Source: an uncultured Prevotellaceae bacterium (lineage in GTDB: Bacteria; Bacteroidota; Bacteroidia; Bacteroidales; Muribaculaceae). From it: a stretch of DNA of 64,000 bases. Location of the stretch: contig ONEL01000001.1 of assembly GCA_900316835.1 (NCBI GenBank), positions 62,001 through 126,000 of the forward strand, written 5' to 3'. Position numbers and translations under genes: made by a program. The notes below the pieces were generated by a model, which was not told the origin of the DNA, ran no database searches, and saw only the letters and a program-made list of their open reading frames with translations. Below are positions 28,264 to 36,926 of the stretch, in pieces; positions within the stretch are counted from its first letter, which is position 1, and each line of letters begins with the position of its first letter.

Positions 28264-29052
28264 TCAGTTGAGGTGATAAGCCAGAAAATGATGTGTAACA
28301 CGCTGGTCTACAGGAGGTAGCTGCATGTAGTCCTTGCCGTAAGTTGCCGTGAGATATTCTTCCCAGCCATGCATGGCTTTGTATTTCTTGCCCTCAAATT
28401 CTACTAACACAGGCTCTCCCTCAATGCACTCGCGAGAAAAACAGCCATCGTAGCGTCCACCGCTCTCGGTGAGGTTGCACATCGTGCCTGTGGGCTCATT
28501 GTCCTGAAATAGCTTGTGAATAAGTTTGTCAATTATGGCAAGTGGCACAGGCGCATGCCGGTAGCACCAGTAGTTGAAGCGTGAGTCAAGGAAGCAGGTG
28601 TTTTGTAGCTTTGCGCGTCTGATGCGATAAAGTATTTTTTTCCATTTCCACAGTTTTTTTCTCTTTGCAATGTCGTCGTTAACGAAATCAACAGGGAAAA
28701 TGTCAATGTTGATACCTAGCTCAAACCCTGGCACCTCATCCTCGAGGAGTAGGGTGCGAGTATTACACACTTTAGCGAAAGTGTATAGGTAATTATGCGA
28801 TCCTTGACTCTTGAGTTCAAGCACTCCGCGGTCATCTTGAAATATCTTAACTAGCTCATTGTAATCCTTGCGAGGCATGTAGAGATCGATGTCATCATCC
28901 CATGGAATATAACCCTTGTGACGCACGGCTCCCAGTAGTGTACCACTCGACAAGAAATATTGCAGTTCATGACTATTGCAAAACTCTACCACGCGGTCAA
29001 GAATATCAATCTGTATCTGTCGCAGTTCCTTATTGTCGGTTATCTGTTTCAT
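28264..29052 (-). CDS. LicD-family phosphotransferase
   Basis: A 262-residue LicD-like protein. The family moves a phosphorylated amino alcohol such as phosphocholine from its CDP form to a glycan. The hallmark LSSGTLLGAVRHKGYIPWDDDIDLYMPR (residues about 39-66, with the metal-binding DDDID) is intact, followed by DIFPVDF and a C-terminal YGKDYMQLPP. LicD proteins belong to the nucleotidyltransferase fold. It is divergent from the nucleotidyltransferase-PLP fusion gene, which could make its CDP-linked donor. A well-formed promoter lies 12 bases or so upstream of the likely transcript start. Confidence 0.92.
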   Translation of the reverse strand: MKQITDNKELRQIQIDILDRVVEFCNSHELQYFLSSGTLLGAVRHKGYIPWDDDIDLYMPRKDYNELVKIFQDDRGVLELKSQGSHNYLYTFAKVCNTRTLLLEDEVPGFELGINIDIFPVDFVNDDIAKRKKLWKWKKILYRIRRAKLQNTCFLDSRFNYWCYRHAPVPLAIIDKLIHKLFQDNEPTGTMCNLTESGGRYDGCFSRECIEGEPVLVEFEGKKYKAMHGWEEYLTATYGKDYMQLPPVDQRVTHHFLAYHLN

Positions 29053-29071
29053 AGATGTGTGAATTTCATTA

Positions 29072-29103
29072 CAAAATTAATATAGCTTTGTCAAAAAAAC
29101 AAA
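29072..29103 (-). promoter_or_regulatory. Promoter of the licD-like gene
   Basis: On the minus strand TTTG (29100-29103) and TAATTTTG (29072-29079) are separated by exactly 20 bases, a full match to the Bacteroidetes consensus. The transcript would begin near 29065, leaving a very short leader before the ATG at 29052. Confidence 0.7.
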
Positions 29104-29133
29104 CTAAAGACACCTACTTATCATTTTTATTGT

Positions 29134-29141
29134 TAATTTTG
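29134..29141 (+). promoter_or_regulatory. Candidate -7 element for the nucleotidyltransferase-PLP fusion gene
   Basis: TAATTTTG matches TAnnTTTG about 38 bases before the ATG at 29179. No good -33 TTTG is seen at the right distance, so the call is tentative. It shares the divergent 126-base gap with the licD-like promoter. Confidence 0.4.
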
Positions 29142-29178
29142 CATTGTAGTAAATAATTCAATTTTTCATATATAATAT

Positions 29179-30996
29179 ATGCAAGCTATTATCTTAGCCG
29201 CGGGAATGGGGCGACGCTTGGGAGAGTTGACGCAGGGCAACACCAAGTGCATGATTTCGGTCAATGGAGTTAGGCTCATCGACCGCATGCTCAGCCAGCT
29301 GGCGGCTCTTAATCTAAACCGTGTGGTGATTGTTGTGGGCTATAAAGGCCAGGAGCTAGTTGACTACATTGGGCACCGCTACGACGACCAGCTCAAGATT
29401 GAGTATGCCTGGAACCCTGTCTACGACAAGACTAATAATATTTATTCCTTGTCTATAGTCAAGCAACAATTACAAGAGGATGACACATTGCTCATTGAGA
29501 GCGACTTGATTTTTGACGATGCGATGTTCAGGATGATTCTTTCTAATCCTTATCCTAACCTTGCACTTGTGGCGAAGTACGAGACCTGGATGGATGGAAC
29601 AATGGTGCGCATTGATGCCGACAACAACATCGTCAACTTCGTGCCAAAGAAGGCTTTTAATTACGACGAAGTTGACACCTACTATAAAACTGTCAATATA
29701 TATAAATTCAGTCGTGAGTTTAGCGAGCAGGTATATGTCCCGTTTCTCGATGCTTACTGTCGCGTGATGGGTAATAATGAGTACTATGAGCAGGTGCTTC
29801 GTGTTATTACCCTTCTCGATAAAGCCGACCTCAAAGCGCTACCCATTGGTAAGGAGCGGTGGTACGAGATTGATGATGTGCAGGACCTGGACATTGCCGA
29901 GAACCTCTTTGCACATGAGCATGAGAGGCTAGGCAAGTACAACAAGCGCTATGGCGGATACTGGCGTTTCCCTAAGATGCTCGACTTTTGTTATCTTGTC
30001 AACCCTTATTTCCCGCCAAAACGCATGAAAGACGAACTGCGTGCCAACTTCGACGTGCTTCTCACCGAGTATCCTTCGGGCATGGCGGTTAACTCACTGC
30101 TTGCCGGCAAGTATTTTGGTATTAGGCAAGAGTTTGTTGTTGTGGGCAATGGCGCTGCCGAGCTCATTAAGAGCCTGATGGCACAAATTCAAGGAAAAAT
30201 AGGTGTTGTATTCCCAACCTTCGAGGAGTATCCCAATCGCATCAACCGCTCGCGTATTGTAACTTTTGTGCCTGATAATTCCGACTTGAGATATACTGCC
30301 GACGACCTAAAGCAATTCTTTGCTAAACAAGAGATTAATACACTCTTGCTCATCAACCCCGACAACCCCTCAGGCAACTTCATTCCTAAAGATGATGTGC
30401 TCGCGCTGGCTGGCTGGTGTAACGAACGCAATATTCAATTAGTCGTTGACGAGTCGTTTGTAGATTTTACCGACGATTATGCCACTAGTTCCCTTCTCAA
30501 AAATGAGATCCTCTTAGCGCATAACAACTTGGTGGTTATCAAGAGCATTAGCAAGAGCTATGGAGTGCCGGGTCTTAGGCTGGGAATAATGGCGAGTTCT
30601 AATGTCGAACTTATTGCTTATGTCAAGAAGGATGTCGCAATTTGGAATATTAACTCCTTCGCCGAGTTCTACATGCAGATTTTCAATAAATATGAACACA
30701 TTTACAAAGCTGCATGCGCTAAGTTTCTTGATGAGAGGCGACGATTTGAGAGTAATCTGAAGCAGATTTCATATTTGCGTGTGATACCATCTCAAGCCAA
30801 CTATTTCCTGTGTGAAGTGACGCGACGTTTCTCGGCTCATGAACTGACCGAGATTTTGCTCAATCGCTTCGATATTCTAATCAAGGACTGCAATAACAAG
30901 ACCGGACTAGCAGGCAAGAACTACATTCGTGTCGCAATACGCAATAGCGAGGACAACGATACATTAATCACCGCATTAAAAGAATTAGAACAATGA
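29179..30996 (+). CDS. Fusion of LicC-like nucleotidyltransferase and class I/II PLP enzyme
   Basis: A 605-residue two-domain protein. Residues 1 to about 245 are a LicC-like nucleotidyltransferase: AIILAAGMGRRLGELT (NTP-binding loop), NTKCMISVNG, IESDLIF (metal site) and WYEIDDVQDL. Residues about 255-605 are a fold-type I PLP enzyme: NPDNPSGNF, VVDESF (Asp424 for the PLP nitrogen), SISKSYGVPGLRLG (Lys459 as the PLP lysine) and a C-terminal YIRVAIRN (carboxylate Arg). The VPGLRLG context resembles CobD and HisC. A PLP domain making an amino-alcohol phosphate (by decarboxylation or transamination), followed by CTP activation, would supply a LicD donor. That scheme is inferred. It overlaps the next gene by 4 bases (ATGA). 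Confidence 0.88.
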   Translation: MQAIILAAGMGRRLGELTQGNTKCMISVNGVRLIDRMLSQLAALNLNRVVIVVGYKGQELVDYIGHRYDDQLKIEYAWNPVYDKTNNIYSLSIVKQQLQEDDTLLIESDLIFDDAMFRMILSNPYPNLALVAKYETWMDGTMVRIDADNNIVNFVPKKAFNYDEVDTYYKTVNIYKFSREFSEQVYVPFLDAYCRVMGNNEYYEQVLRVITLLDKADLKALPIGKERWYEIDDVQDLDIAENLFAHEHERLGKYNKRYGGYWRFPKMLDFCYLVNPYFPPKRMKDELRANFDVLLTEYPSGMAVNSLLAGKYFGIRQEFVVVGNGAAELIKSLMAQIQGKIGVVFPTFEEYPNRINRSRIVTFVPDNSDLRYTADDLKQFFAKQEINTLLLINPDNPSGNFIPKDDVLALAGWCNERNIQLVVDESFVDFTDDYATSSLLKNEILLAHNNLVVIKSISKSYGVPGLRLGIMASSNVELIAYVKKDVAIWNINSFAEFYMQIFNKYEHIYKAACAKFLDERRRFESNLKQISYLRVIPSQANYFLCEVTRRFSAHELTEILLNRFDILIKDCNNKTGLAGKNYIRVAIRNSEDNDTLITALKELEQ

Positions 30997-31961
30997 CAGG
31001 AAACCGAGTATTGTTGTTGCAACACCATGATATAGCAGGTGCTGGTATTACTCCCGGGCAATGTGTGGATTGGGTTGTTGACTCTTTTAGCATGAAATAT
31101 AATGCAACACTTCCTCCCAAAATCAGCCTACACCCCCAAGGCGATGATTTCTTCAACACTATGCCATGCTTGCTTCCCGAGTGCTATGGGCGTTTTGCTA
31201 TGAAAGAGGTGTACCGCATCGAGGGGCGGGAACCTGCACTTGGAAGCGACATCTTTCTTTATGACTCAAAGAATGGCAACTTATTGGCAATTCTCGATGG
31301 TGACTGGATTACCAACATGCGCACTGGTGCTGTTGCGGCTCTATCAGCAAGATTGTTCAAAAAGAGTGGTACTAACACTTATTCTTTCATTGGACTAGGA
31401 AATACTGCGCGTGCAGCAGCTTTGTGCATCATTGCCGACAATCCCGGCAAGCAGCTCACATTCCGCGTGATGAAATATAAAGATCAAGCACAGTCATTTA
31501 TCGAGCGTTTTAAATGCTATGATAATGTAAAATTTAAGGTTATTGATGAAATTAATGACTTTGTGGCTGGTGCTGAAATTCTAATTTCGTGCATCACGGC
31601 CGCTCGGGGGTTGATTTGCGATGATAACTCACTCTACCAGCCAGGAATGTTGCTTATTCCGGTTCACACTCGCGGTTTCCAAAATTGTGACTTATTCTTC
31701 GATAAAATATTTGGTGATGACACTGGCCATGTGCAGGGGTTTAAGTATTTTTCTAGGTTTAAGCAATATGATGAATTGAGCCATGTTCTGCTCAGCGAAA
31801 ATCCAGGTCGTGAGAGCGATGATGAGCGAATTATTTGCTACAACATTGGACTTGGACTCCATGATGCTGTTTTTGCCAGTCGCATCTACGATATGTTGAG
31901 CAACAATGAGGGAATTTCCTCTTTTGAACAAGATAAGGAAACCTCAAAGTTCTGGATTTAA
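30993..31961 (+). CDS. Ornithine cyclodeaminase/mu-crystallin family protein
   Basis: A 322-residue NAD(P)-dependent enzyme of the ornithine cyclodeaminase/mu-crystallin family. This family includes alanine dehydrogenases, ketimine reductases and the SbnB-type enzyme. The conserved ITNMRTGAVAALSARLF stretch (residues about 107-123) and the Rossmann loop FIGLGNTARAAAL (about 131-143) are clear, with ILISCITAARGLI further on. Its start overlaps the stop of the fusion gene by 4 bases, so translation is coupled and the two likely serve one pathway, such as making or consuming a small amino acid precursor. The substrate cannot be deduced. Confidence 0.85.
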   Translation: MTGNRVLLLQHHDIAGAGITPGQCVDWVVDSFSMKYNATLPPKISLHPQGDDFFNTMPCLLPECYGRFAMKEVYRIEGREPALGSDIFLYDSKNGNLLAILDGDWITNMRTGAVAALSARLFKKSGTNTYSFIGLGNTARAAALCIIADNPGKQLTFRVMKYKDQAQSFIERFKCYDNVKFKVIDEINDFVAGAEILISCITAARGLICDDNSLYQPGMLLIPVHTRGFQNCDLFFDKIFGDDTGHVQGFKYFSRFKQYDELSHVLLSENPGRESDDERIICYNIGLGLHDAVFASRIYDMLSNNEGISSFEQDKETSKFWI

Positions 31962-31971
31962 AAGCATTAAG

Positions 31972-32916
31972 ATGAAAGTATCAATACTCATCCCGGTTTA
32001 TGGCGTGGAGCATTATATTGCTCAATGCGTGAAGTCGCTGATGGAGCAGACTTATGACGACCTTGAGTACATCTTTGTCAACGACTGCACTCGCGATAAT
32101 TCCATTCAGGTTTTGCAAGAGGTATTGGAGCAATTCCCTAATCGAACATCGCAAGTTCGCATCTTCAACCACGAGCACAACAAGGGATTGGCTGGCGCGC
32201 GATTAACAGCGCTAAAAGCCGCCACTGGCGATGCGGTGTTAATCGTCGACAGTGATGACTATGTCTCGCCCCGAGCGGTGGAAGTGATGGTTGAGACTAT
32301 GACCCGGCAAGATGTTGATGTTATCGATGGAGGTTATGCTATCGTCGGTGAAAATAATAGGATTAAAGTTGTAACACCTCCGCACCTGTCAAACGAAAAA
32401 TATCTCAAGACAATTCTTTGCCAAAGCATTGAGCCCAATCGCATCTGGGGACGGCTCATCAAGCGCTCGCTCTTTGAGGAGAACAACATTGCGTTTACAC
32501 AGGGAGTCGACTATGGCGAGGACTTCTCGGTGTTGCCACGGCTACTGGCATTTGCGCGTCGTGGGTGGGTTGATGACACACTCTATTATTATCGCGAAAA
32601 CAACCCTAGCTCTTACACTAACAATATCACTTCTCGCAATGCCATCTCATTTCTCAAGTCACAGCAGATTGTTGCCGATTTTATCACCTCGGGGGACCAA
32701 TGGAGAAAATACCGCATGGCTGCCGAAGTGGGCTGGGTGAATGTGTGGCGATTTGCAAGAAGATTTGGTGTTGAGCATCAATTAGTACGAGAACATTTCA
32801 CTCATGAGCCATCTCACGTTCTCACACGATTAATCTCATCAATAATGCGGTCACGCACTCCTTATCCCGTAGCAAATTTTCTTTACAAGGCTGCGCGGTC
32901 AATAACTTTGTGGTAG
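31972..32916 (+). CDS. Glycosyltransferase family 2
   Basis: A 314-residue GT2 enzyme. The ATG at 31972 begins the canonical MKVSILIPVYGVEHYIAQCVKSL, so the longer frame from 31906, which overlaps the preceding gene, is not used. LEYIFVNDCTRDNS and VDSDDYVSP (metal-binding DxD region) are present, along with GAR at the usual place after the first domain. It is similar in layout to the GT2 at 18329. It starts 10 bases after the cyclodeaminase-like gene and closes the polysaccharide locus. Its 3' end is 7 bases from the convergent holA gene. Confidence 0.9.
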   Translation: MKVSILIPVYGVEHYIAQCVKSLMEQTYDDLEYIFVNDCTRDNSIQVLQEVLEQFPNRTSQVRIFNHEHNKGLAGARLTALKAATGDAVLIVDSDDYVSPRAVEVMVETMTRQDVDVIDGGYAIVGENNRIKVVTPPHLSNEKYLKTILCQSIEPNRIWGRLIKRSLFEENNIAFTQGVDYGEDFSVLPRLLAFARRGWVDDTLYYYRENNPSSYTNNITSRNAISFLKSQQIVADFITSGDQWRKYRMAAEVGWVNVWRFARRFGVEHQLVREHFTHEPSHVLTRLISSIMRSRTPYPVANFLYKAARSITLW

Positions 32917-32923
32917 AGTATTT

Positions 32924-33982
32924 TCAAGAGTGAAGAATCTTATAGATAAGTTCTCGGAGCAATGCGTTAGCATCCTGGCGCGACTTTATACCCTTGCTTC
33001 TCGAGTCACATTGTCTAATATAAGTAATGATATTTACGCATGAGGCTGTGCTGTAGAATTGTGCCGCTTCGGCAAATTTCTTTACCCTAAAAGTTGATGT
33101 CGTTCCCACAGCAGCCATCAGACCTTCTTGCGAGCGGTCTTTGGTGGCACGGAAGAGTAGCAGTTTTGAGAAGAATGAAAATATCATGCTCACCGTCACT
33201 ATGGTTGGATTATTCTTGGGATTTTTCTCATAGTAATTAATAATTTCAAATGCCTTCTTAGCATTGCGGTGGGCTAGGGCTTCTTGAAGCTCAAAATTGT
33301 TGTAATCCTTACTGATGCCAATGTTCCGCTCTATGAGCTCGGGCGTAATACGCTTGTTGGCATCTACTAGGATTGTCAGTTTGTCTATCTCGGTATAAAG
33401 GCGAGATATGTCATTGCCCACGTTTGACGCTAGCATCGACAGCGACTTGTCATCAATGCTGCATCCTAGCGACTTTATATACTCCATCGCTGCCATTTCC
33501 ATAGGGCGACCTTCGCGCAACTTGTCGCTACGAAAGATAATTCCCGTTTTATTTTTCTTAACGGCGTCAACCAATTCCTTGCCTGCGATGGCTCCATTCT
33601 TGTTGCATACCACCAGTATGGTGCTCATCATGGGCTGCTCGGCATAGTGCTTGAGAACGTTCAACTCGTTGGCATTACCTTTGTTGTTCATCTTGCCAAC
33701 GTTCTGTGCCTCTCTAATCACAACAACCTGATACTTTGCCATGGCGGGATATTGGCGACACATGCTAATCACATTGCGCATGTCGCTAATGTCAATGCCA
33801 TATACCACGTTCAAGTTAAAATCCACCTCATGGGGCTGCAACGCATTTTCCACTATCGCTTGCTCCAGCTTGTCGATGTAGTAACCTTCCTCACCATGCA
33901 AGACATAGATGGGGGCGAACTTCTTCGACTTTATATCGCTCAAGAGGCTAAGATAGGTGTTGGAGTCTTTTTTTGCTGCCAT
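32924..33982 (-). CDS. holA: DNA polymerase III subunit delta
   Basis: A 352-residue clamp-loader delta subunit, which opens the sliding clamp during DNA replication. It has the usual N-terminal IYVLHGEEGYYIDKLEQAIV segment (the degenerate AAA+ fold), VVVIREAQNV, and the middle GNDISRLYTEIDKL, followed by the C-terminal collar domain. Its length is normal for the family. It is a housekeeping gene that borders the polysaccharide locus and is divergent from the HsdR-N-like gene, with 90 bases between them. Confidence 0.92.
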   Translation of the reverse strand: MAAKKDSNTYLSLLSDIKSKKFAPIYVLHGEEGYYIDKLEQAIVENALQPHEVDFNLNVVYGIDISDMRNVISMCRQYPAMAKYQVVVIREAQNVGKMNNKGNANELNVLKHYAEQPMMSTILVVCNKNGAIAGKELVDAVKKNKTGIIFRSDKLREGRPMEMAAMEYIKSLGCSIDDKSLSMLASNVGNDISRLYTEIDKLTILVDANKRITPELIERNIGISKDYNNFELQEALAHRNAKKAFEIINYYEKNPKNNPTIVTVSMIFSFFSKLLLFRATKDRSQEGLMAAVGTTSTFRVKKFAEAAQFYSTASCVNIITYIRQCDSRSKGIKSRQDANALLRELIYKILHS

Positions 33983-34072
33983 ATTTCAAGTTTTTGCACG
34001 TTGCAAAATGATGGATTCGAAATTTTTTTGTAAATTTACACATTATTTCTCAATCTCACAAATATAATTTAC

Positions 34073-34531
34073 ATGCAGCGGCTCAACTTGCCTCAGTATC
34101 AGTTTAATATAAAAAGCGATGGTGACTCTTTTGTCATCCTCGATCAGCTTAGGAAGCGATGGGTAACGCTCACACCCGAGGAGTGGGTGCGACAAAACTT
34201 TGTGCGTTTCCTCATTCATGATAGGCAATTTCCCGCGGCATTAATGAACAATGAGATTTCGCTTGTGCAGAATGGTATCAAGCGACGTTGCGACACTCTT
34301 GTGGCCGACCGCAATGGGAACCCTCTCGTGATAGTGGAGTATAAAGCGCCATCTGTTGAAATAACTCAAAAGACCTTTGACCAGGTGGTGCGATACAACA
34401 TGGTGTTAAAAGCCAATTTTCTCATCGTCTCTAACGGTCTTAACCACTACTGTTGCAAGATTGACTATAAAACAGGGTCTTACATTTATTTGCATGACAT
34501 ACCATGCTATGAACAACTAAAGCAAGATTAA
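34073..34531 (+). CDS. HsdR N-terminal-domain protein (PD-(D/E)xK nuclease-like)
   Basis: A 152-residue protein consisting only of a type I restriction HsdR N-terminal-like domain. The nuclease-type motif is visible: RRCDTLVADRNGNPLVIVEYKAP has the D...ExK arrangement of PD-(D/E)xK enzymes, followed by QVVRYNMVL. No HsdM or HsdS gene is near, so it is not a restriction system. Stand-alone versions next to holA are, as far as I recall, conserved in Bacteroidetes. A UvrD-type helicase starts 10 bases downstream, suggesting a shared role in DNA repair. Function unproven. Confidence 0.85.
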   Translation: MQRLNLPQYQFNIKSDGDSFVILDQLRKRWVTLTPEEWVRQNFVRFLIHDRQFPAALMNNEISLVQNGIKRRCDTLVADRNGNPLVIVEYKAPSVEITQKTFDQVVRYNMVLKANFLIVSNGLNHYCCKIDYKTGSYIYLHDIPCYEQLKQD

Positions 34532-34541
34532 AAACGCAATC

Positions 34542-36914
34542 GTGGAAGATTATTTAAATAAACTAAATGAACAGCAACGTGATGCCGTGGTATATTGCGA
34601 TGGACCTCAACTAGTGATTGCTGGAGCGGGTTCAGGCAAGACTCGGGTGCTTACCTATAAGATTGTGCATTTGCTGCAGCTGGGATATAAGCCTTCGCAC
34701 ATCATGGCGCTTACTTTTACTAACAAGGCGGCGGGGGAGATGCGCGACCGCATTACACCGCTGGTGGGAGAACAACAATCATCTAGGCTATGGATGGGGA
34801 CCTTCCATTCTATTTTCTCCAAACTACTTCGCATTAATGCCGAGCGCATTGGCTTTAAGCACGATTTTACCATCTATGACACTGCCGACAGTAGGTCGCT
34901 CATCAAGCTCATCATCAAGGATTTGCAACTTGATGATAAGGTTTACAAGCCATCAACGTTGCAGGCGCGCATCTCAACAATGAAGAATGCTCTCATCACG
35001 CCTTCTTATTATGAGAAAAACAAGGCACTTCGTGAGGAGGATGAGCGGCACAAGCGGCCATTAACGAGCGAGATTTATAAAACCTATTGTCATCGCTGTA
35101 AAATATCAGGAGCGATGGACTTTGATGACCTGCTTGTTTACACTAATATACTACTGCGCGACAATCCCGACCTGCTTGAGAAATATCAAAACTACTTTGA
35201 GTATATCCTTGTTGATGAGTATCAGGACACTAACTTCGCGCAGCACCTCATCATCACACAGCTTGCCAAGAAACATAGCCACGTGTGTGTCGTTGGTGAT
35301 GACGCTCAAAGTATTTACTCTTTTCGTGGGGCGAACATATCTAACATTCTAAATCTCAAGCAATCCTTCCCTAAGTTACAAACTTTCAAGCTGGAGCGAA
35401 ACTATCGTTCTACGCAAAACATAATTGGAGCGGCCAACACATTAATTGACAAGAACAAGCAGCAAATCAAGAAAAATATCTACAGCGAAAACCCTGTGGG
35501 CTCAAAAATTAATGTCGTGGCGTGTTTCAACGACTACGAGGAAGCCTATGTCGTTTCGAGCACTATTTCCTCGCTCAAGGCGAGGGAAGGATGCGCTTAC
35601 GAGGATTTTGCTGTGCTTTACCGCACCAATGCCCAGTCGCGTGTGCTGGAAGAGGCACTGAGCAGTGGAGGACTAAAGAACAAGCATGGCGAGAAGCGCA
35701 GGCCCATTCCTTACCGCATTTATGGAGGCCTCTCGTTCTACCAGCGCAAGGAGATTAAAGACGCGTTGGCTTATTTCAGGCTTACTATCAATCCCAATGA
35801 TGATGAGGCGCTAAGACGAGTTGTTAATTATCCCAAGCGAGGCATTGGCGATACTTCGCTGGCTAAAGTGCAGCACTGCGCTATCGATGGTGGGGTGAGC
35901 TTGTGGGAGGTGATTACTAATCCCACCAGCTATCGGCTGGACGTTAACAACGGCACTTTGCGCAAGCTTCAGTCATTTGCCGAGTTGATTAGCAGGTTTG
36001 CGGCTCAAGACCAGGCGGGTACCAACGCTTACGAAATGGGACGAGTCATTATCGAAGATAGTGGCATTATGGCGGATTTGATGAAGGAGAAAACTGTCGA
36101 GAACATCAGCAAGCAAGAGAATATAAATGAGCTACTTGCCGCTATTCACGACTTTGTAAATAATCAGGAGGAACAAGGCTCTACCGAGACTATGATGACC
36201 GACTTCCTGGCTCAAGCTTCGCTCGCTACCGATCAGGATACCGACAACTCTACTGGCGACTGCGTTACTCTCATGACAGTGCATGCAGCCAAGGGGTTGG
36301 AATACAAGAATGTGATAATAGTGGGTGTGGAGGAGGACTTGTTTCCATCGGCTATGAGCCAAGACAGTCTTGCAGCCATCGAGGAAGAACGGCGATTGCT
36401 ATATGTCGCTATCACTCGAGCCGAGAAAAATTGTGTCATAACCTATGCTAACTCGCGATTTCGCAACGGCAATAACATAAACTGCCAGCCTAGCAGGTTC
36501 TTGCGGGATATCGATCCTCAGTACCTGTCGGTTGCAGCCACCAGCAATTTTAAGATCAAGAATGTAGACGATGATATCTCAAGTTCAGGCTGGAAAAATC
36601 AACGCTCATCTAGTACATCTAGTCGTGTCGATCCAGTCTTTACCAGCGACTATCACGCTTCTGTGTCAAGACCGTCTAACTCGGTTGCATCTAGGCCATT
36701 TAGCGCTCCGGCCCCTACTGTTGGCGGTGGCAACTTCACTCTTCATCAGCTCAGTGAGATTAGCGAGGGTGTTTCTATCAAGCACAATAAGTTTGGTAGG
36801 GGAGTGATAACTAAAGTCGACACCAGTGGCAGTGAGCCCAAGATTGTTGTGGAATTTGACGTTATGGGGCAGCGCACATTGCTCCTGAAATTTGCTAAAT
36901 TTGAAATTTGTTAA
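34542..36914 (+). CDS. UvrD/PcrA-type ATP-dependent DNA helicase
   Basis: A 790-residue superfamily 1A 3'-5' helicase. Motifs in order: Q-motif LNEQQRDAV, Walker A AGAGSGKTRVLTYK (about residues 28-41), TFTNKAAGEM (Ia), VDEYQDTN (II), VGDDAQSIYSFRGA (III), NYRST (IV), VTLMTVHAAKGLEYKNV (V) and RLLYVAITRAE (VI). The C-terminus has a Tudor-like tail (GVSIKHNKFGRGVITKVD), the RNA-polymerase-binding element known for PcrA. The start is GTG at 34542. PcrA/UvrD helicases act in excision repair and in removing replication blocks. Confidence 0.95.
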   Translation: MEDYLNKLNEQQRDAVVYCDGPQLVIAGAGSGKTRVLTYKIVHLLQLGYKPSHIMALTFTNKAAGEMRDRITPLVGEQQSSRLWMGTFHSIFSKLLRINAERIGFKHDFTIYDTADSRSLIKLIIKDLQLDDKVYKPSTLQARISTMKNALITPSYYEKNKALREEDERHKRPLTSEIYKTYCHRCKISGAMDFDDLLVYTNILLRDNPDLLEKYQNYFEYILVDEYQDTNFAQHLIITQLAKKHSHVCVVGDDAQSIYSFRGANISNILNLKQSFPKLQTFKLERNYRSTQNIIGAANTLIDKNKQQIKKNIYSENPVGSKINVVACFNDYEEAYVVSSTISSLKAREGCAYEDFAVLYRTNAQSRVLEEALSSGGLKNKHGEKRRPIPYRIYGGLSFYQRKEIKDALAYFRLTINPNDDEALRRVVNYPKRGIGDTSLAKVQHCAIDGGVSLWEVITNPTSYRLDVNNGTLRKLQSFAELISRFAAQDQAGTNAYEMGRVIIEDSGIMADLMKEKTVENISKQENINELLAAIHDFVNNQEEQGSTETMMTDFLAQASLATDQDTDNSTGDCVTLMTVHAAKGLEYKNVIIVGVEEDLFPSAMSQDSLAAIEEERRLLYVAITRAEKNCVITYANSRFRNGNNINCQPSRFLRDIDPQYLSVAATSNFKIKNVDDDISSSGWKNQRSSSTSSRVDPVFTSDYHASVSRPSNSVASRPFSAPAPTVGGGNFTLHQLSEISEGVSIKHNKFGRGVITKVDTSGSEPKIVVEFDVMGQRTLLLKFAKFEIC

Positions 36915-36926
36915 AATAATATTGCT

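Noticed and set aside
31906..31971. Upstream start of the second GT2 gene
   Set aside because: It would overlap the cyclodeaminase-like gene by 56 bases, while the ATG at 31972 begins the canonical GT2 N-terminus.
34073..34531. Part of a type I restriction-modification system
   Set aside because: There is only an HsdR-N-like domain of 152 residues; no translocase part, HsdM or HsdS gene lies nearby.
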